NCBI GenBank assembly: GCA_047619685.1
Contig: JBLHLC010000012.1
Span: 1 to 64,000 of the forward strand
Source of the DNA: JABDJZ01 sp047619685
GTDB lineage: Bacteria; Bacteroidota; Rhodothermia; Rhodothermales; UBA10348
DNA length: 64,000 nt
Reading direction: 5' to 3'
The notes beneath the pieces are model-generated. The model did not search any database and had not been told where the DNA came from. It saw only the letters and a list, made by a program, of their open reading frames with translations. Shown here piece by piece: positions 51,953-60,438 of this stretch (position 1 is the first letter of the stretch; every line of letters starts with the position of its first letter). Position numbers and translations under genes: made by a program.

Positions 51953-54601
51953 CTACTCGCTGACGGCGTCACCGCTGTCATCGGAAGACACGGCATCCGC
52001 CGCCGACTTTGCGGCGTCAGAAGAGGGGGTTTTTGGGGTCTCGGGCGCGGGATCAACCGTCTGCTTTGGGGCAACCTTGGCCTTCTTCTTCCTTGCTTTC
52101 TTGGTTTTGAAAGCCAGTTCGCCTGAGGCTGCCTTTTCGTCGTAGGTGATGGTCAGCGTATCCCCATCGCCCAGATTGTGCCCAAGGATGGCCTCAGCCA
52201 TGGGATCCTCGATGTACTTCTGGATTGCGCGGCGCAAAGGTCTGGCTCCAAACTTGGGATCATAACCCTTCTCGACGAGGAAGTTTTTGGCTTCATCGCT
52301 CAGTTTTACGGTGATACCGAGTTCGGCCGCCCGACGGAAGAGATCGCTCGCCATGAGATGAATGATCTCGTGGATATGCTTCTTCTCCAGCGGGTGGAAG
52401 ACGATTACGTCGTCGATGCGGTTCAGAAACTCCGGGTTGAAGACGCGCTTGAGCGCATCCTCGACGGTGCTCTTCAAGGCCTTGTAGTCCTTCTCAATCG
52501 ACTCCACACCCTGTTCGAACCCAATGCCCTTGCCAAGATTCTTGATGTCACGCGCCCCGATGTTGGACGTCATGATGATGATGGCATTCCGGAAATCCAC
52601 CTTCCGGCCCAGGCCGTCGGTCAACTGTCCGTCGTCAAGCACCTGCAGCAGGATGTTGAAAACGTCCGGGTGGGCCTTCTCGATCTCGTCCAGCAGGACG
52701 ACCGAGTAGGGTTTACGACGGACCTTTTCCGTCAATTGGCCGCCTTCCTCATAGCCAACGTATCCAGGAGGCGCACCTACCAGCCGGCTGACGGAGAATT
52801 TCTCCATGTACTCGCTCATGTCGACGCGGATGAGCGCCTCCTGCGAATCAAAGAGATACCCGGTCAACTGCTTGGCAAGCTCCGTCTTTCCAACGCCGGT
52901 AGGGCCAAGGAAAATGAAAGAGCCGATGGGGCGCTTCGGGTCCTTTAGTCCGGCGCGTGTGCGACGAATGGACCGGGAAAGCTTGGTGATGGCCTCTTCC
53001 TGGCCAACGACGGCCGCCTTGAGTTCCTCCTCCATCCGCATGAGTCGTGCGGTCTCGGGCTCGGAAATGGAGTCGACCGGAATCCCGGTCATCATGGCGA
53101 CAACTTCGGAGATGTCCTTGACCGTGACTGGGTGAATCTCAGACTCTGAGCGCTCCTCCCAATCCTTTTTGGCCTTTTCGAGCTCCTCAATGAGCTTCTT
53201 CTCCGAGTCTCGCAGTCTCGCGGCCTCTTCGAACTTTTGGCTTTTTACGACCTGGTTCTTCTCTTCGCGAACGCTATCGATGTCCTCTTCGAGCTTCACG
53301 ATCTCCTGTGGCACCCGAATATTGTTCAGGTGCACGCGGGCGCCGGCCTCATCAAGCACATCGATGGCCTTGTCTGGCAAGAACCGATCGGTGATGTATC
53401 GCTCGGCCAGCTTCACGGTCAAGTCCAGCGCAGCGTCTGAATAGCTCACGTTGTGATGGGCTTCGTAGCGATCCCTGATGTTCTGAAGGATCAGAACCGT
53501 TTCGTCGGGGCTGGATGGATCTACCAGGATTTTCTGGAATCTTCGGTCCAGCGCACCGTCCTTCTCAATGTGCTGACGGTACTCGTCAAGAGTCGTGGCG
53601 CCAATGCACTGGATCTCCCCGCGGGCAAGCGCAGGCTTGAACATGTTGGAGGCGTCCAGCGACCCCGAAGCGCCGCCGGCGCCAACGATGGTGTGGAGCT
53701 CGTCAATGAAGAGGATGACGTCCGGGCTCTTCTCGAGCTCGTTCATCACGGCCTTCATGCGCTCCTCGAACTGGCCGCGATACTTGGTACCAGCCACCAA
53801 CGCGGCCAGATCAAGCGTAACAATGCGTTTGTCGTAGAGCACCCGACTGATCTTCCGCTGCGTGATGCGCATCGCAAGGCCTTCAGCGATTGCCGTCTTA
53901 CCCACGCCGGGTTCGCCGATAAGCACCGGGTTGTTCTTCTTTCGACGGCTCAGCACCTGGGCGACGCGCTCAATCTCGCGTTCCCGGCCCACGACCGGGT
54001 CAAGCTTGCCATCAACGGCCAGCCGTGTCAGGTCGCGTCCAAAGTTGTCCAGTACCGGGGTTTTGCTCTTATCCATCTTACCACGCTCCTGTTTGCCGGA
54101 GGAAGACGGGCGGCTTGCTCCTGAGGGCCGGCTGCCGCCGGAACTCCCACCTTGAGAAGCCGCACCACTAACAATCGTATCGAGCTCTGACCTCACCGCG
54201 TCGTACGTGATGGAGAATCCCTGCTGCAGGATCTGCGCGGCCAGGTTTTCGTCATCGCGGAGCAGGCTCAGCAAAAGATGCTCGGTACCGATCACATCGC
54301 TCTTGTAGAGCTTTGCTTCCAAGTATGTGATCTTGAGCACCTTCTCCGCCTGTTTCGTCAGCGGAATATTGCCGACGGTCAGCGTGCCACCCGTGGAGCG
54401 CACCGTTTCCTCGATGCTCTTCTTCAGCTTGAAGAGATCACACCCAAGGTTGCGAAGAATCTTTACGGCAATCCCCTCGCCCTCGCGAATGATGCCCAAG
54501 AGGAGGTGCTCTGTACCGATATAGTCGTGCCCAAGTCTGATGGCCTCCTCACGGGAGAAGGAAATCACGTCGCGGACTCTATTGGAAAAATTGCCTTCCA
54601 T
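51953..54601 (-). CDS. clpC: ClpC-type ATPase/chaperone
   Basis: AAA+ unfoldase that feeds substrates to ClpP or disaggregates protein. 882 residues. Clp-N repeats are at about 3-140; a Gly/Ser/Arg-rich linker; first AAA with GEPGVGKTAIA (about 213); a UVR-like middle segment (VKSQKFEEAARLRD, about 440); second AAA with GPTGVGKTELAKQ; and the ClpC/B C-terminal D2-small domain. The last 45 or so residues are Lys, Ala, Pro, Ser and Asp-rich low complexity and exceed the usual C-terminus. The ClpP-binding loop was not separately checked. It lies in one run with the DksA-like gene downstream. Confidence 0.94.
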   Translation of the reverse strand: MEGNFSNRVRDVISFSREEAIRLGHDYIGTEHLLLGIIREGEGIAVKILRNLGCDLFKLKKSIEETVRSTGGTLTVGNIPLTKQAEKVLKITYLEAKLYKSDVIGTEHLLLSLLRDDENLAAQILQQGFSITYDAVRSELDTIVSGAASQGGSSGGSRPSGASRPSSSGKQERGKMDKSKTPVLDNFGRDLTRLAVDGKLDPVVGREREIERVAQVLSRRKKNNPVLIGEPGVGKTAIAEGLAMRITQRKISRVLYDKRIVTLDLAALVAGTKYRGQFEERMKAVMNELEKSPDVILFIDELHTIVGAGGASGSLDASNMFKPALARGEIQCIGATTLDEYRQHIEKDGALDRRFQKILVDPSSPDETVLILQNIRDRYEAHHNVSYSDAALDLTVKLAERYITDRFLPDKAIDVLDEAGARVHLNNIRVPQEIVKLEEDIDSVREEKNQVVKSQKFEEAARLRDSEKKLIEELEKAKKDWEERSESEIHPVTVKDISEVVAMMTGIPVDSISEPETARLMRMEEELKAAVVGQEEAITKLSRSIRRTRAGLKDPKRPIGSFIFLGPTGVGKTELAKQLTGYLFDSQEALIRVDMSEYMEKFSVSRLVGAPPGYVGYEEGGQLTEKVRRKPYSVVLLDEIEKAHPDVFNILLQVLDDGQLTDGLGRKVDFRNAIIIMTSNIGARDIKNLGKGIGFEQGVESIEKDYKALKSTVEDALKRVFNPEFLNRIDDVIVFHPLEKKHIHEIIHLMASDLFRRAAELGITVKLSDEAKNFLVEKGYDPKFGARPLRRAIQKYIEDPMAEAILGHNLGDGDTLTITYDEKAASGELAFKTKKARKKKAKVAPKQTVDPAPETPKTPSSDAAKSAADAVSSDDSGDAVSE

Positions 54602-54836
54602 GTCGGGTTGATTGGCCGAGATTCAGTTCGATGGGGTATTCAAACGCGGCTCAGCAAATTGGAGGTCACCTTTTCGGATGGGACCAGCGGAAATATCGCC
54701 GGACAGTCCGGTCAAAATGTCGACAGAATAACCAGGGGGGTCTCTGAGATGATTGTCCGAGGCTCCCTGATGGGACTACCCGAGCCGGGGCAAGAACCAG
54801 ACCAATGACCCAAGTCGGTGGTGAGTTTCACTGCGG
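54602..54836. other. Intergenic region upstream of clpC with a 13-bp palindrome
   Basis: 235 bp, holding the clpC promoter and the 3' end of the second A-type carrier transcription unit. CCGGACAGTCCGG at 54699-54711 is a perfect palindrome around one central base, about 100 bp upstream of the clpC start. No clear gene or terminator with a T tract. Confidence 0.4.
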
Positions 54837-55184
54837 TCAAGCGGCGAAACTCGACCCGCATCCGCAGGTCTTTGTAGCGTTCGGGTTCTCAAATGTGAAT
54901 CCTCGCGCACTCAGGCCGTCTTGATAGTCAATCACGGTGCCCATGAGATAGAGACCGTGGCGCTTGTCCATGTAGACGGCAATACCGTCCACTTCGAACT
55001 GCAGGTCCTGCTCACGTTTGCGGTCAAAGCCCAGCATGTAGCTCATTCCCGAGCATCCTCCGCCTTTGACGCCCACCCTCAGTCCGAAGCCGTCCGGGAG
55101 GCTTTTTTGCTCCATGATGTTTCGGATCTCGATGGCGGCCTGGTCCGAAAGGAGAAGCGGTGTACTGGTTTTGGTACCAATCAT
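54837..55184 (-). CDS. Second A-type Fe-S carrier (IscA/ErpA-like)
   Basis: A 115-residue carrier starting at the ATG at 55184. The three Cys are in GGGCSGMSYMLGF (Cys44) and KTCGCGSSFAA (Cys107, Cys109). It differs clearly from the carrier beside sufB, so the genome carries two. It stands away from suf, 80 bp after the lamin-tail gene. A longer reading from 55379 would add 65 residues with no family match. Confidence 0.92.
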   Translation of the reverse strand: MIGTKTSTPLLLSDQAAIEIRNIMEQKSLPDGFGLRVGVKGGGCSGMSYMLGFDRKREQDLQFEVDGIAVYMDKRHGLYLMGTVIDYQDGLSARGFTFENPNATKTCGCGSSFAA

Positions 55185-55264
55185 GTTGCGTGCTTGTGGC
55201 GGTTGTACTCGCCAACTGCAACGAAGGGTATTTGGGGCTGTTCCGTCCTCCGCCGTCTCGTTGG

Positions 55265-57358
55265 TTATCGCCGCGCAACGACCACGAAGGCCTTTCCTGA
55301 GTGTCCCGTGGACAGCCTGGCGAGGACGATGTAAACTCCAGGCCGGACCCGCGTCCCCCCGTCCGACGCCCCGTTCCAATAGAGGCGCGTGGGACCCCGA
55401 GCCAGACTGTACATGCTCCGTACAAGCAGGCCCGTGCGCGTGTAGATTTCGACCTGCACCGTCTCGTGTGCCCCGCTGTTCACCGAGACGGTAACCGGTC
55501 CTTCGTGCGGCGAAAATATGCGTGGCAATACTTCCAGGAATCGTCCTGCCGGCATAGGAACGGCCTCAGGTCCTTCTCCTGGCGTAGCCCCGGATGACCC
55601 GGAAGAACTCGTCCAGTTGGTTGGCTCCAGGCTCGCACCCAGCGGATCTACGCGTTCCAGTGATATGCCGGCCGGGTCTGCCAGGGCGGGGTGATGGTCA
55701 TCAGCCGACAGGACAACGTGGTCCAGGACCACACCGTCTGTTCGGAGAAGCGATATGTCTACGCCCGCATTCCGTAGGGCTCCAAGGCCGCTAAGGGGTA
55801 ACCACAGTGCCCCACTCGGAGCACTCGGAAAGTTGGCCTTGGCAAAATCCACCAGCTCGGCCAGCGGGACGCCGGTGGTGGGGAGGATCGCGGTAACGAA
55901 CGACCCGGGAGACGGGGCAAGCGGTGCGTACGCCAGGCGCGCCGAGTCCGGCATCGATGGCGACCGGCCTACCAGAAAATAGAGCCCGTTGAGATCGACC
56001 TGCCGGCGCATTTCGAGCTCGATAAACTCCAGGCCACCGGGTGCCGCGTGAAACAGGACTTCGGAAATCACGATGTCCCCGGGCACAGGGTCGAGACCGC
56101 TAATGACCGTGACGTGGACTCCCGGGGTTGGTCTCGGGTCTCCCGTTAACGAAGCATCGCCAGCAGGGAAGACCGAAGTCGCCCAGGAGGTTGGCTTCGT
56201 GCCGTCTGGTCCGATCCTGGTCAGCGAATTGCCGGCCTCCGGCACCGAGGGACTATGCCACGACGCGTCATAGTCGGCGCGGTCCAGCGTTTCCCCCGAC
56301 CTGTCTACCAGCGAGACACTCCTGTCCCGAAGGACCGCGGCGGTTGTCTCCAGGGTAAAGGTCTCCGCGGGCAGTCCAAATGCCACCTCCAGGCCGGACC
56401 GGGAATTGGATACCAGCAGCACGTCCGATGGCCGGAGCGCTCTGGAAACGAACGGTAATGGTGCCTGCGGCGCGATACCGTTTTCGTCTGATCTGCCCAC
56501 CAGTGAAAGGCGGCGAACAGACAATTGGCGTCGGCTCTGATTCTGAATCTCAAGGAGGTAGGGTTGATCGGGATTGTCGTCAAAGCGGTCCGCTACCGGT
56601 CGGACGAGCCGCTCGGTAATCACCAGGTCCCCGGCTGAAGGTGCCCCCGCAATTTGGACTTCACTCCTTGGAGTTGTGTTGCCAAACAGGTCCTCTGCAC
56701 CCACAGATACCAATGTCGAGTCCGGGACGTCCGTCAGAAGAAGGCCGTCATCGCCGATCCGCCCGGCCAGGTTGCCTCCCTCGAAATGAAGTCCCGTCCC
56801 CAGTACCGGTTCGTCGAATACAGCAAACACCGTGTCCGGGTGCAGCCGATCCGCATACAGTAGTTTCGGCCCTTCCCGGTCCGGCGCATGGCCCGCGTTC
56901 TGACGGCCGGGGGTGCCACCGGGTGGACCTGCGGTCCAGTTGACGGCATGCCATGAGGGACCGCCGGGGTCTTTCCTTTCCAGGGAGCGCCCGGGCATGC
57001 CCCAGGTGCCCTCGTACGGGACGGCATCCACCTCGATGCCGAGCATCGCCAGCCCGATTCGGTCACCGGAATTATTGAGCGTAGGCCAGCTGGAGAGGGC
57101 GACGAATGGCACGCCTGGATGCGCCTGCGTGAAAGCGGAGGCATCCCGGACCAGTACCAGATAGCCACCCGCTGGAAGCACGATCGGGCGATCGGTGACG
57201 AATCGCGGCCCCGAATGTTGGTCGTAGAGCGTGAGGGTGCTCGCATCCACAGAGGCCGCCGAGGTGTTTATTATCTCCACGAACTCGGCGTTCGCATCGG
57301 CCGGCGCGTGCCCGATTTCATTGATGATCAGGCAGCAGAGGGCGAAGGCTAATTTCAT
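55265..57358 (-). CDS. Large lamin-tail-domain exported protein with FlgD-like C-terminus
   Basis: A 697-residue protein from the ATG at 57358. A lamin-tail domain begins almost at once (LIINEIGHAPADANAEFVEI, about 10-30), another follows near residue 430-560 (GDIVISEVLFHAAPGGLEFI), and the C-terminus (about 610-697; YTRTGLLVRSMYSLARGPTR, GVYIVLARLS) is a FlgD/T9SS-like sorting sandwich. Such proteins are surface-located in Bacteroidota. The hydrophobic N-terminus of only about nine residues before the first lamin strand is very short for a signal peptide; a start further upstream is possible but would give a hydrophilic lead. Function unknown. Confidence 0.75.
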   Translation of the reverse strand: MKLAFALCCLIINEIGHAPADANAEFVEIINTSAASVDASTLTLYDQHSGPRFVTDRPIVLPAGGYLVLVRDASAFTQAHPGVPFVALSSWPTLNNSGDRIGLAMLGIEVDAVPYEGTWGMPGRSLERKDPGGPSWHAVNWTAGPPGGTPGRQNAGHAPDREGPKLLYADRLHPDTVFAVFDEPVLGTGLHFEGGNLAGRIGDDGLLLTDVPDSTLVSVGAEDLFGNTTPRSEVQIAGAPSAGDLVITERLVRPVADRFDDNPDQPYLLEIQNQSRRQLSVRRLSLVGRSDENGIAPQAPLPFVSRALRPSDVLLVSNSRSGLEVAFGLPAETFTLETTAAVLRDRSVSLVDRSGETLDRADYDASWHSPSVPEAGNSLTRIGPDGTKPTSWATSVFPAGDASLTGDPRPTPGVHVTVISGLDPVPGDIVISEVLFHAAPGGLEFIELEMRRQVDLNGLYFLVGRSPSMPDSARLAYAPLAPSPGSFVTAILPTTGVPLAELVDFAKANFPSAPSGALWLPLSGLGALRNAGVDISLLRTDGVVLDHVVLSADDHHPALADPAGISLERVDPLGASLEPTNWTSSSGSSGATPGEGPEAVPMPAGRFLEVLPRIFSPHEGPVTVSVNSGAHETVQVEIYTRTGLLVRSMYSLARGPTRLYWNGASDGGTRVRPGVYIVLARLSTGHSGKAFVVVARR

Positions 57359-57434
57359 TTTGTGAGGTAGAGCCTTTCGCCTTCCGACTCGCAACGCGTT
57401 TGGCACGGAATCCTCCGTATTCGTACCGTGAGGG

Positions 57435-59138
57435 ATGGAAAACCAAGACGAAAGAATCCGCTCGCTGGAAGCGCGCGTGGCGGATCTGGAAAAACTGGCT
57501 GCGGAAAGGCCTGCCACGCCTCAACGGCCATCCCAAACTCCGACTCGGAAGCCCCCGGCCGCTTTTGTGATGCCCAAGGCCGTCCACCAGGCGGTGGAGT
57601 TTCTAACCGGTGAGGGGTCCCTTGCCCGCGTCGGCATCGCGCTCTCGTTGGCTGGTTTGGCCTTCCTGGTCAAATACGGCGTCGATCAGGGTTGGCTCAG
57701 CGAAGTTGTTCGCGTCGCTCTGGCCACACTTGCCGGTGGCATCCTGCTGTCCCTTGGGCGCAGAGTCAAGGCTCGCCCCGGGTTGTCCCAGGTACTCCTG
57801 GGCGGTGGAGTCGGAGCTCTTTATGTGGCGGTGTTTGCGGCCCACGTCTTCTATGGCCTCATTCCTTTTCTCCTCGCCCTGGTGTTGGCGTCCGTTGTAA
57901 CGGTCCTCTGCTTCTATCTCAGCCTTGGCCACGATTCGCCCACACTGGCCAGTATCGCGGTTACGGCAGGCCTTTCGACGCCGTTTCTGCTGAGTTCCGG
58001 CGTGGGCTCAACCGTGGCCCTGGCCGTGTATCTGTTGCTTGTTCAGGTTGCGGCCGGAGCCATCTTCCGGGAGCGAAGGTGGGCCTTCGTTCATGTCCTG
58101 GCTGCTGGCGTCAGCATTGCGGCCCTCATGGCCGCCGCGTGGCCCCTCGCGACGGACGGTGCCTTCGCAGACAAACTGGCCGTCCAAGGCGCCGTGATGG
58201 CGGCCTGGTTGATCTTTGGCATCCTTCCCGTCCTGGTTCGCACGGATGAAGTGGGCAGGCGCCAAACCGTGGGGCAGATTGTGCTTTCCTGGCTGCCGGC
58301 ACTCGTCCCGCTGGGGATCTGGGTTTTGATAGCCCGAACGTGGGACCTGCGGATGGGTGATGACGGATGGGTCGCCTGCGGCATGGCCGCGATGTACGGG
58401 GCTGCGGTGGTTGTGGGGCGTTTCTCGGGAGGCTTTTCGGACTCTCCGACGGGCGGCCGCATCCAGGCATCCGCGGGTGGCCTGTTGGCCGCAACCGCTG
58501 TGTTGGGCGTGGTCGGGATTATATCAACGACCGACGGCGAAGGTGCCGGCTTGATTCTGGTTCTTGCGGCTGCCTTCCAACTCTTTGAACACCGCGGAGA
58601 GATTGCCGCGGCCGGCTGGATTTCACGGGCCCTGGTGGTGATCGGAGGCCTGATCGTCATGTTGCGATTTGCTATAGGCTCGCAGCACAGTTGGGAAGTG
58701 TCCGGGTACGATTTGTTGGGCCTGGTTTCCGTGGCCCTGGTTGCGGGCTGGAGTGCGCAAGCGCGCCTGACCCGCCTGATTCTTTGGATAATCAGCCTTT
58801 TCTATCTCGAAAGGGAGTTTCGGTACCTGGGCGAGATGAGTGACTCGGCTCCGGGCCTGGCGACGGGAGCATGGGCTGCTTTCGCCATCGGCCTTCTGGC
58901 AGCCAGCTTCAGAACGCGTTCCCTGGATCTACGCTACGCCGGGATGGCAACGGTTGGACTCGTCGTGATCAAGCTGGTCTTTTATGACCTGGAACAGATG
59001 GATCCCCTTTGGCGCATCCTGGTGTTCCTCGGGATCGGAATAGTCCTCCTGGCGACAAGCTACCTGTTCCCGACGCTTTGGCAGCCAGAAGAGGGACAGC
59101 CCGAGGAGGGAGAGCCAGACCCGGGGCAGCTGGAGTAG
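57435..59138 (+). CDS. DUF2339 multi-pass membrane protein
   Basis: A 567-residue protein. Residues 1-30 form a short coiled coil (RIRSLEARVADLEKLAAE), then a linker. From about residue 68 there are roughly 14-16 hydrophobic segments, with LARVGIALSLAGLAFLVKYG as the family entry motif. The C-terminus is acidic (EEGQPEEGEPDPGQ). DUF2339 proteins occur widely and have no established function. It is divergent from the lamin-tail gene and convergent with the amidohydrolase. Confidence 0.82.
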   Translation: MENQDERIRSLEARVADLEKLAAERPATPQRPSQTPTRKPPAAFVMPKAVHQAVEFLTGEGSLARVGIALSLAGLAFLVKYGVDQGWLSEVVRVALATLAGGILLSLGRRVKARPGLSQVLLGGGVGALYVAVFAAHVFYGLIPFLLALVLASVVTVLCFYLSLGHDSPTLASIAVTAGLSTPFLLSSGVGSTVALAVYLLLVQVAAGAIFRERRWAFVHVLAAGVSIAALMAAAWPLATDGAFADKLAVQGAVMAAWLIFGILPVLVRTDEVGRRQTVGQIVLSWLPALVPLGIWVLIARTWDLRMGDDGWVACGMAAMYGAAVVVGRFSGGFSDSPTGGRIQASAGGLLAATAVLGVVGIISTTDGEGAGLILVLAAAFQLFEHRGEIAAAGWISRALVVIGGLIVMLRFAIGSQHSWEVSGYDLLGLVSVALVAGWSAQARLTRLILWIISLFYLEREFRYLGEMSDSAPGLATGAWAAFAIGLLAASFRTRSLDLRYAGMATVGLVVIKLVFYDLEQMDPLWRILVFLGIGIVLLATSYLFPTLWQPEEGQPEEGEPDPGQLE

Positions 59139-59149
59139 GCGCGGCCCTA

Positions 59150-60382
59150 CTAGAACGGAGGTTCTTCGAGGTATTCCGAGAGCACCTGCGCCATCAACCG
59201 AGCCGATAGCCCCAGCGCCTTCTCGTCCACGTCAAAACACGAATCGTGAAGCACGTGGCTCGTTTCTGGCCCGGAAGAGGTTCCGACTCTGAGTAACATC
59301 CCGGGAACATGAGTCAGGTAATGGGCAAAATCTTCTGCGCCCATACTACCGATCGGGATATCGAAAACGGCCTTTTTCCCGTAGAGCTTTGTCACCGAGC
59401 GTCTGGTCAGTTCGACCAGCGCGCCGTCGTTCATGACCGGGGGAGCGCCGTCATCAAAGCCTAATTCCACGGTCGCGCCGAACTGCGCGGCGATCCGAAG
59501 GGCACTTTCGGTTATCAGGGTCTGAATGGTCGCCCGGTCCTCGTGAAACGTGCAGCGGTACGTGCCCCCAAATTCAACGTGCTGCGGAATCACATTGTAT
59601 GCATCTCCCGCCCGAAGCCGGCAGATGGCAATGATGGTGCCGTGACGGGAGTCTGTCCGCCGTCCCACCACCTGATACAGGGTGGACATGATCTGATTGG
59701 CAACCCAAACAGTATCGACGCCCTGGTGGGGCCTGGCCGAGTGTCCGGTTGAGGGTCCGGAGACCGTCACCCAGAAGCGATCCGCGGACGCGGTAGCGGC
59801 ACCTGTAATCAGGCCAAAGCGGCCGACTGGCAGTGTCGGATCCACGTGGGAGGCAAATGCTGCGGACACACCGGCCAGCACACCGTCCCGAATCATCAAG
59901 GGAGCACCGCTCGGCATCCCTTCCTCGTTCGGCTGGAAGAAAATCCGGACGGTACCCTTCAGTTGTTCGCGGCGCTGGGAGAGGAGCAGCGCTGTTCCAA
60001 TGGCGATGGTCGTGTGCGCATCATGACCGCACAGATGGGCAACGCCTTCATGAACCGACTTGTAGGGGACCGTCTTCTGATCCTGGATGGGGAGCGCATC
60101 GATATCCGCCCGATATGCCACCATGGGACCGGGGAGGTCGCCCACAATGTCCGTGTAAAGGCCTGTCCGCGCCAACGGGCCCACTACGACCAGGCCGTGG
60201 CGCTCCAGGACTTCGCGTATGAACCGGGAAGTCTCGTATTCATGGAGGCCCAACTCCGGATGACGATGAAGATGCCGTCTGATTCGGGACAGCAGATTCT
60301 CAAAAGAATCGGCCGTTGCCTCGAGGTCCGTCGGAATATCGACGGTGTCGACGGTCTCAACTAGGGTTTCAGCGGGCGTCAT
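59150..60382 (-). CDS. M20-family amidohydrolase/peptidase
   Basis: A 410-residue metal-dependent hydrolase of the M20D group (hippurate hydrolase/aminoacylase-like). Metal-site residues are in CGHDAHTTIAIG (about 140), PNEEGMPSGA (about 175), HVDPTLPVGRFGLITG (about 205) and near the C-terminus; GHSARPHQGVDTVWVA is the dimerisation-domain insert. Starting at 60382 removes a 47-residue N-terminal lead lacking family match. Substrate not determined. Confidence 0.85.
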   Translation of the reverse strand: MTPAETLVETVDTVDIPTDLEATADSFENLLSRIRRHLHRHPELGLHEYETSRFIREVLERHGLVVVGPLARTGLYTDIVGDLPGPMVAYRADIDALPIQDQKTVPYKSVHEGVAHLCGHDAHTTIAIGTALLLSQRREQLKGTVRIFFQPNEEGMPSGAPLMIRDGVLAGVSAAFASHVDPTLPVGRFGLITGAATASADRFWVTVSGPSTGHSARPHQGVDTVWVANQIMSTLYQVVGRRTDSRHGTIIAICRLRAGDAYNVIPQHVEFGGTYRCTFHEDRATIQTLITESALRIAAQFGATVELGFDDGAPPVMNDGALVELTRRSVTKLYGKKAVFDIPIGSMGAEDFAHYLTHVPGMLLRVGTSSGPETSHVLHDSCFDVDEKALGLSARLMAQVLSEYLEEPPF

Positions 60383-60438
60383 ACGATCAGACTGGAGAGC
60401 AACAAATATACCATGAACGTGGCGATGTCTCTCGTTGG

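Noticed and set aside
54710..54716. GGTCAAA heptad like a CtsR half-site upstream of clpC
   Set aside because: CtsR needs a tandem pair of heptads; only one is present, and CtsR is a Gram-positive regulator.
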